DNA of 64,000 nt from Aliirhizobium wenxiniae (lineage in GTDB: Bacteria > Pseudomonadota > Alphaproteobacteria > Rhizobiales > Rhizobiaceae), in NCBI RefSeq assembly GCF_019511445.1, contig NZ_JAEUAN010000007.1, forward strand, positions 1 through 64,000. The letters run 5' to 3'. Below, one piece after another: positions 8,883 to 18,705 of the stretch. The notes under the pieces were generated by a model, which saw only the letters and a list, made by a program, of their open reading frames with translations, was not told the DNA's origin and searched no databases. A program made the position numbers and the translations under genes. Positions within the stretch are counted from its first letter, which is position 1; the number at the start of each line of letters is the position of its first letter.

Positions 8883-10445
8883 GTGCGTAACGATCGGTTG
8901 ACAGGCTTGATACGCCCCCATGGATCCGCACGACCGTCTCTACCGCTCTGGCTTGCCGGTGTGCTCACTGCCGTCGTCTTGGCTTTCGGCGCTCTTACCG
9001 TTTACGAAAACTACAACAACGCCCTTCGCGAAGGCGAAGCGCGCGCCGTTTCTTCCGCACATGTGGTCGCAGCCCACATGGAATGGATGATGGAAGCGAG
9101 CGATCTGGCGCTTCGCCGCATCGAGGCGGCGATCAGCGGACGCCCGATCGACAGTTCGGCCGAACTTATCCTCGATCTGGAACGAGCCGTGGGCGAACTG
9201 CCGGTCGGTTTCGAATATGCCATTCTCGACCAGGACGGCCAGACCCGCTTTTCGAGCGCGCCGGACAATACGCTGCCGAATCACGCCGAGCGCGCCTATT
9301 TCAAACGCCTTAAAGAGGGCGAGGTGCTGACATTCAGCCGGCTGCTCGACAACGAACAGGCCGGAAAGCCGGCTTTCATCATTGCGAGACGGATCGGCAG
9401 CGACTTCGGCGGCGTCGCCTCGATCACCATACCGAACGACAATCTCGACCGGTTCTGGTCTTCGATGAATCTTGGGCCTAACTCGACGATCTCGGTCATT
9501 CGTGACGACGGTTGGCTGGTCGCACGACGACCCTCCGCTCAGAAGCCGGTCAATCTGAGCACGACGGAATGGTATCCGCTGACCCGCGACAAGGCGAGCG
9601 GCTTTCACCACAATCCGGTGTCGCAGATCGACGGCTTTGCCCGTATCGTTGCCTTCTGGAAGGTGCAGGACTGGCCGCTGATCGCACTTGCGGCGATCGA
9701 GCGGCAGGAAGTTCTCGACCAATTCTGGCGTAATCTTTTCGGTGATGCGTTGCTTGTCGTGCCGTTGATGACGATCCTCGTCGGCGCATCGTTCTGGATT
9801 TACACCCTGCTCTACCGCACTGCCGCGCGCAATGAGGAGCTGGAACACGCCGCCGAACGCAATCGTTTCCTGTTGCGCGAGATCCACCACCGGGTGAAGA
9901 ACAATCTGCAGGCCGTGCTGGCGCTCGTGCGGCTGCAGCGACTGCCGCAGGAAGCACGGGACGACATGGCGCGACGGATCAGTGCTATGATCGCCGTACA
10001 TGAGCAGATCTATAATACCGACCAGTTCGAGGAGGTGGAGGTTGCGCCCTATGCGAGCCGGCTGATCTCGGACATCGCCTCAGGCTACGACATGCCGGTG
10101 AAGCTCGACCTCGATCTGGCGCCGATCGCGCTTGACCGGGACCAGGCCTTGCCGCTCGGCATGATCATCAACGAAGTGGTTTCAAACGCCTTCAAATACG
10201 CCTTTGCCGGACGTCATGAAGGCAAGCTCAGCGTCCGGCTGTTTCAGGACGGCGACACGTTGAAGCTTGTCATTCGGGACGACGGACCCGGAATATCGCA
10301 AGATGTGCGCACGACCGGCATGGGCACGAAGCTTATTTCAAGCTTCGTGCGCCAGTTAGGCGGGCAATCGGAACTTCACAACGACAATGGCGCCGTGTTT
10401 ACGCTAACCGTTCCGATGGTAGAAGAGGCAGCGGAAGCTGCCTGA
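8883..10445 (+). CDS. Membrane sensor histidine kinase (HisKA_2/HWE-like)
   Basis: Sensor kinase of 520 residues from a GTG at 8883, chosen because GGAGG (8872-8876) is six bases upstream; longer ORF starts have no SD. Two transmembrane helices (about 21-41 and 288-308) flank a periplasmic PDC/Cache-like sensor. The cytoplasmic part has the HisKA_2 phosphoacceptor LREIHHRVKNNLQ (His about 335) and an HATPase_c_2 domain with NEVVSNAFKY, DDGPGI and GMGTKLISSFV. This family typically feeds the alphaproteobacterial general stress response or unpaired response regulators. No response regulator gene is adjacent, so it is an orphan kinase. Confidence 0.88.
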   Translation: MRNDRLTGLIRPHGSARPSLPLWLAGVLTAVVLAFGALTVYENYNNALREGEARAVSSAHVVAAHMEWMMEASDLALRRIEAAISGRPIDSSAELILDLERAVGELPVGFEYAILDQDGQTRFSSAPDNTLPNHAERAYFKRLKEGEVLTFSRLLDNEQAGKPAFIIARRIGSDFGGVASITIPNDNLDRFWSSMNLGPNSTISVIRDDGWLVARRPSAQKPVNLSTTEWYPLTRDKASGFHHNPVSQIDGFARIVAFWKVQDWPLIALAAIERQEVLDQFWRNLFGDALLVVPLMTILVGASFWIYTLLYRTAARNEELEHAAERNRFLLREIHHRVKNNLQAVLALVRLQRLPQEARDDMARRISAMIAVHEQIYNTDQFEEVEVAPYASRLISDIASGYDMPVKLDLDLAPIALDRDQALPLGMIINEVVSNAFKYAFAGRHEGKLSVRLFQDGDTLKLVIRDDGPGISQDVRTTGMGTKLISSFVRQLGGQSELHNDNGAVFTLTVPMVEEAAEAA

Positions 10446-10451
10446 ACCGGC

Positions 10452-11438
10452 CTATCCGGCATTGCCGATAAAGATACCGGCAGCCAGAACCAGTGAACCG
10501 CCGAATACGACCTGGAAGACGGCGCGCATGAAGGGCGTTTCCATGTAGCGGTTCTGGATGAAGGCAATTGCCCAGAGCTCAAAGAAGACGACGATGGCGG
10601 CGACGATGGTTGCGGTCCAGAAATGCGGAATGAGGTAAGGCAGTGCATGACCAAGGCCACCGAGGGCCGTCATGATGCCGGAAGCGAGGCCGCGTTTCAG
10701 TGGCGACCCTCGACCGGAGAGCTTGCCATCGTCATGCGCGGCTTCCGTGAAGCCCATCGAAATGCCTGCGCCGACTGAGGCCGAGAGGCCGATCAGGAAG
10801 GTCGACCAGGTATCGCCCGTGGCAAAGGCTGCGGCAAAGATCGGCGCAAGCGTCGAGACCGATCCATCCATCAGGCCCGCAAGGCCGGGCTGTACATAGG
10901 TCAGGATGAACTGGCGGCGGGCATTCTCATCCTCTTCGCCTTTCGCCTCTTCCGAAACATGCTTTTCCGTCAGCATGCGGGCAATGTCTTCGTGCCCCTC
11001 CTCGGCAAGCGCCAAGTCGCCGAGGAGTTGGCGGGTCGAGGCATCCGACACGCGCTTGGTTGCTTCGCGATAGAAGCGTGCGGCCTGCTGCTCCATCACC
11101 TCGGCTTCCGTCCGCGCCGTCTCAAGCGGCAGGTTCTTCCGCAGCCAGTCGGGCTTGCGGGCATAAAAACCCTGGACATGTTCGCGACGGATCAGCGGAA
11201 TGCGCTCGCCGAAACGGGTGCGAAAGATTGCGATCAGCGCGTTCTTGTGGGTCTGTTCGACCTCGGCCATGTCCTCGAATACTTTTGCCGATGCCGGATA
11301 CTGATCCCTCAGGCCATCCGCATAACCAAGATAGATGCGGGCATCCTCTTCTTCGGAGGCGATCGCCAGCGCGAGGATTTCTTCTTCGGATAATGATGAA
11401 AATGGCCGGCGGGAGGACGGCAAAAGGCGGGTCAGCAT
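10452..11438 (-). CDS. mbfA: Membrane-bound ferritin-like iron exporter MbfA
   Basis: Inner-membrane iron exporter of 328 residues. The N-terminal half (about 15-160) is a rubrerythrin/ferritin-like four-helix domain with the metal ligands in ASEEEDARIY, EVEQTHKN, EVMEQQAARFY and LAEEGHEDIA; the C-terminal half is a VIT1/CCC1-type transporter with several transmembrane helices. This architecture is that of MbfA, which protects rhizobia from iron excess and peroxide. An ATG at 11450 overlaps the regulatory palindrome, while the ATG at 11438 has GGAG six bases upstream, so the latter is used. Expression is expected to be repressed by Irr under low iron. Confidence 0.92.
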   Translation of the reverse strand: MLTRLLPSSRRPFSSLSEEEILALAIASEEEDARIYLGYADGLRDQYPASAKVFEDMAEVEQTHKNALIAIFRTRFGERIPLIRREHVQGFYARKPDWLRKNLPLETARTEAEVMEQQAARFYREATKRVSDASTRQLLGDLALAEEGHEDIARMLTEKHVSEEAKGEEDENARRQFILTYVQPGLAGLMDGSVSTLAPIFAAAFATGDTWSTFLIGLSASVGAGISMGFTEAAHDDGKLSGRGSPLKRGLASGIMTALGGLGHALPYLIPHFWTATIVAAIVVFFELWAIAFIQNRYMETPFMRAVFQVVFGGSLVLAAGIFIGNAG

Positions 11439-11449
11439 TGAAAACTCCA

Positions 11450-11466
11450 TTTAGAATAATTCTAAA
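11450..11466 (-). promoter_or_regulatory. Iron control element (Irr box)
   Basis: TTTAGAA-TAA-TTCTAAA on the plus strand, a perfect 7-bp inverted repeat with a three-base spacer. It matches the ICE bound by Irr in Rhizobiales. It lies 12 bases upstream of the mbfA start and overlaps the candidate -10, as expected for a repressor site. Confidence 0.85.
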
Positions 11467-11492
11467 CTATGCCTTTAGGCTTGAAGATGCAA
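11464..11492 (-). promoter_or_regulatory. Candidate mbfA promoter
   Basis: On the minus strand TTGCAT (11487-11492), 17-base spacer, TAGTTT (11464-11469). The -10 overlaps the Irr box, which supports repression by promoter occlusion. Confidence 0.45.
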
Positions 11493-11584
11493 GCAGGTTC
11501 GCGGCTCTTCCGGAGCGCATCATCGCCATGGCGGAAGCACTACGCTTCGTAATTTCTGAAAAGCATTGCTGCACTGCAGCGTAA

Positions 11585-12796
<1,212 letters not shown>

Positions 12797-12819
12797 GTTT
12801 TCAGACATGATCGAAACCG

Positions 12820-12842
12820 AAGCCCGGACATGCGCCGGGCTT
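12820..12842 (+). terminator. Terminator between the two dctP genes
   Basis: AAGCCCGG (12820-12827) pairs with CCGGGCTT (12835-12842), seven-base loop, followed by CTTCGC. It suggests the two binding-protein genes can be transcribed separately. Confidence 0.65.
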
Positions 12843-12950
12843 CTTCGCATTTACGAAAAACAAGAAATCATCGGTTATGGGGTGGCTCGGCTTGTTCTTG
12901 CCAAATCAATGCGCTTAACACGAGCCCTACAACCACGAGACGCGCGCTGA

Positions 12951-14072
<1,122 letters not shown>

Positions 14073-14090
14073 GCTTTCCAGGACTTAGAA

Positions 14091-14123
14091 GCAAAAGCCC
14101 GGGGTATCGCTCCGGGCTTTTGC
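14091..14123 (+). terminator. Terminator after second dctP
   Basis: A 12-bp perfect stem GCAAAAGCCCGG (14091-14102) with CCGGGCTTTTGC (14112-14123) and a nine-base loop. Confidence 0.85.
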
Positions 14124-14206
14124 GTTTGCGGGTCTCGTATCCAGTGCGGCGGAATTAATTCCCCGGTTTCATTGATTTTTCTGCGCGAGACCCCATATCA
14201 GCGATA

Positions 14207-14361
14207 TCGAAATCCAAATCGTGCTGACGCTGCAGCGCCATTCTTGGGCGAAGATATGCGTTGGTTTCGATGGATGCCATTTGCCTCTCCTGACCGCGGA
14301 TGTACCGGCAGCGAGATTTGGCACGTGGTCCTGGAAAGGTCGGGCAAGCCCGGCCTTTTTT
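14207..14361 (+). ncRNA. Candidate small RNA upstream of rpsU
   Basis: A strong rho-independent terminator (AAAGGTCGGGC/GCCCGGCCTTT, 14335-14358, T run to 14361) lies after more than 200 bases without a gene and before rpsU. A weak promoter, TTGATT (14172-14177) with TATCAG 18 bases later, would start an RNA of about 155 bases. It includes a CCTCTCC stretch (around 14284) able to pair with Shine-Dalgarno sequences. It may be a trans-acting RNA or an rpsU leader attenuator. The 5' end is uncertain and I cannot match it to a named family. Confidence 0.35.
14335..14361 (+). terminator. Terminator upstream of rpsU
   Basis: An 11-bp stem (one G-T pair) with a two-base nominal loop, followed by TTTTTT and GTTTTG. 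It ends the candidate small RNA or acts as an attenuator for rpsU. Confidence 0.8.
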
Positions 14362-14417
14362 GTTTTGCCTTACGCAAAGTCGCGGCGAGGCATCACTAAA
14401 ATCGGAAAGGATATAAT

Positions 14418-14654
14418 TTGCAGGTTCTTGTCAGAGATAACAATGTCGAACAGGCACTGCGCGTCCTGAAGAAAAAGATGCAGCGCGAAGGTGTTTTCCG
14501 CGAAATGAAGGCCCGCAGCTCATACGAGAAGCCGTCGGAAAAGCGTGCTCGCGAAAAGGCCGAGGCGGTTCGTCGTTATCGCAAGCTGGCTCGCAAGAAG
14601 ATGCAGCGCGAGGGGCTTCTGCCCGTGCCGAAAAAGGTTGCGCGGACGCGCTGA
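14418..14654 (+). CDS. rpsU: 30S ribosomal protein S21
   Basis: S21, 78 residues, a basic helical protein of the small subunit needed for initiation on structured messages. It begins at a TTG (14418), with GGAAAGGA six bases upstream; the sequence [20 protein letters not shown] is the standard S21 N-terminus, and no ATG would preserve it. The C-terminal tail is strongly basic ([15 protein letters not shown]). It follows a terminator/candidate RNA and precedes a small basic protein gene by 60 bases. Confidence 0.95.
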   Translation: MQVLVRDNNVEQALRVLKKKMQREGVFREMKARSSYEKPSEKRAREKAEAVRRYRKLARKKMQREGLLPVPKKVARTR

Positions 14655-14714
14655 TCTTTCCGTCTTCGGAAAGCCTAAGACACCATATTCAAGATATCAG
14701 GAAGGATGATTTCC

Positions 14715-14933
14715 ATGACCGCGATCAAGGAAGAAATGTCGACCCCAACCAAGCTTTCCGCTCGGGAAAAGGCCGCCGTGACGGACGAGACGGCGCGTGC
14801 GATCATCGCTGCCGAAATATCGTCACGGGAAGAGAAGACCGAAAGATTGCGTCTGCTTCGCCTCCAGCGGGAAGCTGCGGAGACAAAAGCAGCACCTGCC
14901 AAGCGCAAGGTGGGAGCCAAGAAAGACCACTGA
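14715..14933 (+). CDS. Small charged helical protein of unknown function
   Basis: Protein of 72 residues from the ATG at 14715, nine bases after GGAAGG (an ATG at 14706 is too close to it). It is predicted mostly helical, with alternating acidic and basic residues (EISSREEKTERLRLLRLQRE) and a basic C-terminus (KRKVGAKKDH). I do not recognise the family. It is downstream of rpsU and followed by a terminator, so the two may share a transcript. Confidence 0.65.
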   Translation: MTAIKEEMSTPTKLSAREKAAVTDETARAIIAAEISSREEKTERLRLLRLQREAAETKAAPAKRKVGAKKDH

Positions 14934-14946
14934 TCCAACTGCCAAG

Positions 14947-14965
14947 GGCCCGGAATTTCCGGGCC
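14947..14965 (+). terminator. Terminator after the small rpsU-linked gene
   Basis: GGCCCGG/CCGGGCC stem with AATTT loop, followed by TTTGCTTTTG. It also lies just downstream of the opposing MFS gene. Confidence 0.7.
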
Positions 14966-14978
14966 TTTGCTTTTGTCG

Positions 14979-16190
14979 TCACGCCGGCTGCAACTTCTCC
15001 TCCTCGCGGCCCGGCAGGGGCGGAAAGGCAAGCGCGATCAGCACCGCCGCAAGCCCGACAAGGGCGGATCCGAAGAACAGCCAGTTGTAATTGTTGAAGG
15101 CATCGAAGGCCCAGCCGCCGGCCAGCGGCCCGAAGGCCATGCCGATGCTCGATAGCATCGAAGCCGCGCCGAGTACCGTGCCAAGGATTTTTGCGCCAAA
15201 ATAATCCTGCGCCAGCACCGCATAAAGCGGCATGACACCGCCATAGGTGCCGCCGAAAATGATCGCCAGCGCATAGAACTGCACGAGATCGGTCGCCATT
15301 GTATAGGCGGCGATCACCAGAGCCTGGATGAGAAGGCCGATGATCAGCACCGGCTTGACGCCGAACCTGTCAGCCGCAAGACCATAGACGATGCGCCCGC
15401 CGAGACCCGCCGCCCCCTCTACGCTGTAGATCGACACCGCCGCCATCGGCGCCACACCGCAATACATCGCATAGCTGACCATGTGGAAGATCGGCCCTGA
15501 ATGGGCGGTGCAGCAGGCGAAGAAGGTGAAAGCCAGAACCAGGAATTGCGGCGAGCGAAAGACTTTTGCAATCGGCTGCCCTGCACCTTCCGCCTGCGGC
15601 GCGTCCGCAACCGCCGCCTCGTCCGGCGGATTGCGGACTAGAAGCACGGTTGGCAGGAGGATCACCCAGGCGCCGATGCCGATCACCAGCATGGCCGTAC
15701 GCCAGTCGCCGAATTCGTCGATCAGGAACCGGGCGAGCGGTGAAATCGTCATCGGCGCCATGCCCATGCCGGCGGAGACGAGCGAGACCGCAAGGCTGCG
15801 GTGGTCATCGAACCAGCGCATGGTGAGCGAAATCATCGGCGCCATGAAGGCGCTGGCGGAGAGGCCGACGAGGCAGCCATAGACGATCTGGAAGGCGAAA
15901 AGGCTCTCTGCGCGGCTGGCGAGAACCAGAGCCAGCCCGGCAAGAACCGAGCCGATCATCACGACGATGCGCGCTCCGAACCGGTCGCTGGCCGCACCCC
16001 ACATGAAACTGCCCAATCCCATGACGATGAAATTTACAGTCATAGCGCTCGAGATCGCTGCATGCGACCAGCCGGTCTGACGGGCGATCGGCTCCAGGAA
16101 CACTGCGAGCGAAAACATCACGCCCACCGCCACGCAGCCCATCAGGCCGCCGGCAAACACGATGACCCACCGATAATGGCTGCTTTTCAT
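14979..16190 (-). CDS. MFS transporter (monocarboxylate/oxalate-formate antiporter type)
   Basis: Inner-membrane permease of 403 residues with about 12 transmembrane helices and a cytoplasmic loop around 190-215. The start is the ATG at 16190 (MKSSHYRWVIVFAGG) with GGAGG five bases upstream; the longer ORF would add 45 non-conserved residues. WGAASDRFGARIVV and YGLAADRFGVKPVL are the repeated MFS loop 2-3 motifs of the two halves. Closest in style to monocarboxylate and oxalate:formate antiporter family members; substrate unknown. Confidence 0.85.
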   Translation of the reverse strand: MKSSHYRWVIVFAGGLMGCVAVGVMFSLAVFLEPIARQTGWSHAAISSAMTVNFIVMGLGSFMWGAASDRFGARIVVMIGSVLAGLALVLASRAESLFAFQIVYGCLVGLSASAFMAPMISLTMRWFDDHRSLAVSLVSAGMGMAPMTISPLARFLIDEFGDWRTAMLVIGIGAWVILLPTVLLVRNPPDEAAVADAPQAEGAGQPIAKVFRSPQFLVLAFTFFACCTAHSGPIFHMVSYAMYCGVAPMAAVSIYSVEGAAGLGGRIVYGLAADRFGVKPVLIIGLLIQALVIAAYTMATDLVQFYALAIIFGGTYGGVMPLYAVLAQDYFGAKILGTVLGAASMLSSIGMAFGPLAGGWAFDAFNNYNWLFFGSALVGLAAVLIALAFPPLPGREEEKLQPA

Positions 16191-16313
16191 CCTGCCCTCC
16201 TGTCGAAGTTCTCCGGCGCGTGAACGCGCCACGATACACCAAGGACGTGCGGGTGGTGAGGCAGCCGACAGGAAGGTTCTATTATTTTCGGGAACATGTC
16301 GCGCCCGAGAAAA

Positions 16314-16338
16314 AAGGCCCCGCACTCGGCGGGGCCTT
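16314..16338 (-). terminator. Terminator after the 55-residue gene
   Basis: AAGGCCCCGC (16314-16323) pairs with GCGGGGCCTT (16329-16338), five-base loop; the minus strand continues into a T run (16310-16315). Confidence 0.85.
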
Positions 16339-16361
16339 CCTGATCATGTGCTGCGGTGACG

Positions 16362-16529
16362 TCAGCTGCCGCTATTGGTGCGGTTGCTGCCCACATTGTG
16401 GTTCATCGACGATGTCTTGCCGTCCGGGCCTTGCCCGTAATAGGTACCGCCAAGGTGGCCGCCGGCACTGGTGTTTTCGACCTGCCGTTTGGCGCGCTTG
16501 ATGGCCTGTTGTACGTCACTTTTGCTCAT
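16362..16529 (-). CDS. Small glycine/asparagine-rich protein, unknown
   Basis: Protein of 55 residues from the ATG at 16529, which has GGAGG six bases upstream. It begins MSKSDVQQAIKRAKRQVENT (amphipathic helix) and continues into a flexible Gly/Asn/Ser tail. I do not recognise a family. A dedicated SD and a strong terminator make it likely to be a real gene. Upstream are TetR and MFS genes in the opposite direction. Confidence 0.65.
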   Translation of the reverse strand: MSKSDVQQAIKRAKRQVENTSAGGHLGGTYYGQGPDGKTSSMNHNVGSNRTNSGS

Positions 16530-16682
16530 GTCTGTCCTCCAGCTTTTGGGGTTGGTGACAGAGAGCCAACCCTTCAGATGCAAAACCGTTCCGAGATTTT
16601 ATCGTCGACGATGAACAGGCCGCTTGACGATCAGGTGCTTCGCGCATATTTGGAAACGATCATTTCCTAATGGGATTTCGTC

Positions 16683-17300
16683 ATGAGCATCGACATCAGC
16701 CCCAATCCCGGCCGTTCAGCCGGTCGGCCGCGCGAATTCGATATCGACGAGGCGCTCGACAAGGCGATCACCGTGTTCAGCGAAAAGGGTTATCACGGCA
16801 CCTCGATCTCGGACCTGCGCGATGCGATGGGGCTGACGGCCGGAAGTTTGTACAAGGCATTCAAGGACAAGCATGCGATCTTTCTTGCAAGCTTCGACCG
16901 CTACAAGCAGGTGCGCAATGCGCTTCTCGACGAGGAGCTGGAGAAAGCTAACAACGGGCGGGACGGCGTTTACCGCATGCTTGCCTTTTATGCCGAGGGT
17001 GCCCATGGCGAAGGTGGTCGACGCGGCTGCCTGGCTGTCGGGACAGCCGTCGAACTGGCGATCTTCGACGACGAGGCGGCACGGCGTGTCGAGCGCTCGA
17101 TGGATCGTTTCGAGACCACGTTCGAGGCGCTGATCCGAAGGGGCCAGGAGGATGGCTCCATCAATCGCTCGATCAACCCCAATGCGACGGCGCGGCTGCT
17201 TCTGTCCGTCGTCCAGGGGCTTCGCGTTCTGGGCAAGACCAGCCCGAGCCGCGAGCAAACCTTTTCCGTAGTCGATGTGGCGATGAAGCTGCTCGACTGA
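16683..17300 (+). CDS. TetR/AcrR family transcriptional regulator
   Basis: Repressor of 205 residues. The N-terminal helix-turn-helix covers about 18-65 (GRPREFDIDEALDKAITVF, then GTSISDLRDAMGLTAGSLYK). The C-terminal domain has the GCLAVGTAVELA segment of the TetR_C members that sense small molecules. The MFS gene starts 31 bases downstream on the same strand, so this is probably the local regulator of that pump, autoregulating both. Confidence 0.9.
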   Translation: MSIDISPNPGRSAGRPREFDIDEALDKAITVFSEKGYHGTSISDLRDAMGLTAGSLYKAFKDKHAIFLASFDRYKQVRNALLDEELEKANNGRDGVYRMLAFYAEGAHGEGGRRGCLAVGTAVELAIFDDEAARRVERSMDRFETTFEALIRRGQEDGSINRSINPNATARLLLSVVQGLRVLGKTSPSREQTFSVVDVAMKLLD

Positions 17301-17331
17301 AAAATACAAGAGACTGTTCAAGGATACCCCA

Positions 17332-18567
17332 ATGACCAGCACGTCCGCGGCGATCGAAACGCCGGCACATCATGGCCGAATGACCGCCGGCCTTACCTTC
17401 GTCATGGCCGCAGCCTGCGGCCTGATCGTCGCAAATCTCTACTACGCCCAGCCGCTTGCCGGCCCGATCGCCGCAGCAATCGGCCTTCCGCCGCATCTGA
17501 CCGGCCTGATCGTGACACTGACCCAGATCGGTTACGGCCTCGGCTTGTTGTTCATCGTGCCGTTGGGCGATCTTCTCGAAAACCGCCGCCTGATCCTGAT
17601 CATGATCGCGGCAACGGCGATCTCGCTCATCGGTGCCGGGCTTTCGAGCGCCGCCCTCCCCTTCCTCGTGGCATCGCTTGCCATCGGGCTCACCTCCTCT
17701 GCGGTGCAGATGATCGTGCCTTTTGCCGCAAGCCTGACGCCGGAAGAACATCGCGGCCGGGTTGTCGGTAATGTCGTCAGCGGCCTGATGATCGGCATCA
17801 TGATGGCGCGACCGGTCGCAAGCTTCGTCACCGGCCTCACCAACTGGCATGTAATCTTCTTCGCTTCTGCTGCCGTCATGGTCGTGCTTGGCTTTATCCT
17901 GGCTACGCGCCTGCCCAAGCGCACGCCGCGCACACAGCTTTCCTATGGCGGTCTGCTTGCCTCGCTCGGCACGCTTTACGCCACACAGCCGATCCTGCGC
18001 CGCCGCGCCTTCTACCAGTTCTGCCAGTTCGCCGCCTTCAGCCTGTTCTGGACGGTGACGCCGCTGGTTCTGGCAAGCTCCGCCTTCAAGCTCAGCCAGA
18101 CTGGCATCGCCCTCTTCGCGCTTGTCGGCGTTGCCGGTGCCATTGCCTCGCCGATCGCCGGCCGTCTTGCTGACAGGGATTTGAGCCGTCCTGCCACCGC
18201 GCTTGGCATCCTTTCGGTCGGTGTCGCCTTCCTGATCACCCATCTGTTTGCGGAGGGTACGACAGCAGCACTCGCGCTCTTGACGGTTGCTGCGATCCTG
18301 CTCGATTTCGGTGTTGCGATGACGCTCGTCATCAGCCAGCGGGCGATCTACACACTCGGCGCCGATCTGCGTTCGCGGCTCAACGGCCTGTTTATGGCCA
18401 CCTTCTTCGTCGGCGGTGCGCTCGGTTCCGCCATCGGCGCCTGGGCCTTTGCCGAGGGCGGCTGGCTGCTCGCCTCGACAATCGGCGTTTCGCTTTCGGT
18501 CGTCGCCTTCGTTTACTTCCTGACCGAGCGGAAGCCGCATCACCACAATCCGCATCCCAAGGCCTGA
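17332..18567 (+). CDS. MFS transporter (drug/aromatic efflux type)
   Basis: Permease of 411 residues, about 12 transmembrane helices. Early features NLYYAQPLAGPIAAAIG and the motif A region GDLLENRRLILIM are seen, with a DRDLSRPATALGI loop in the second half. SD AAGGA is seven bases from the ATG at 17332. It follows a TetR repressor with a 31-base gap, a common layout for inducible efflux. The C-terminus is histidine-rich (KPHHHNPHPKA). Confidence 0.9.
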   Translation: MTSTSAAIETPAHHGRMTAGLTFVMAAACGLIVANLYYAQPLAGPIAAAIGLPPHLTGLIVTLTQIGYGLGLLFIVPLGDLLENRRLILIMIAATAISLIGAGLSSAALPFLVASLAIGLTSSAVQMIVPFAASLTPEEHRGRVVGNVVSGLMIGIMMARPVASFVTGLTNWHVIFFASAAVMVVLGFILATRLPKRTPRTQLSYGGLLASLGTLYATQPILRRRAFYQFCQFAAFSLFWTVTPLVLASSAFKLSQTGIALFALVGVAGAIASPIAGRLADRDLSRPATALGILSVGVAFLITHLFAEGTTAALALLTVAAILLDFGVAMTLVISQRAIYTLGADLRSRLNGLFMATFFVGGALGSAIGAWAFAEGGWLLASTIGVSLSVVAFVYFLTERKPHHHNPHPKA

Positions 18568-18577
18568 TGCCGCACGT

Positions 18578-18609
18578 TTCTATGGCTCGCCTGTCGGCGG
18601 GCCATAGAA
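18578..18609. other. Perfect 14-bp hairpin after the MFS gene
   Basis: TTCTATGGCTCGCC (18578-18591) pairs along its full length with GGCGGGCCATAGAA (18596-18609), one G-T pair, four-base loop. No T run follows on the plus strand. It may terminate transcription inefficiently or stabilise the 3' end of the MFS message. Confidence 0.6.
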
Positions 18610-18705
18610 GCAATCAGCAGAAACGACCTCGATCATGTTCAAGGTCGAACCTCCGGCGAGGATCGCTCATCGGTAACCCCGTTCTTCAACTAGCGAGGTT
18701 ACCCA

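Larger units (their letters stand above)
14124..14417 (+). other. Intergenic region with palindromes and a candidate small RNA
   Basis: No convincing protein gene. It contains GGGTCTCG (14130-14137) complementary to CGAGACCC (14186-14193), the 12-base palindrome GGAATTAATTCC (14151-14162), and a free-standing strong terminator at 14335-14361. Something must be transcribed into that terminator; see the candidate RNA. Confidence 0.5.

Noticed and set aside
14207..14361. Candidate small RNA as 6S RNA
   Set aside because: The length is similar, but the two ends do not pair into the long stem with central bubble expected of 6S RNA.
14172..14399. 75-codon frame before rpsU
   Set aside because: It runs through a strong terminator hairpin and has no protein-like character.
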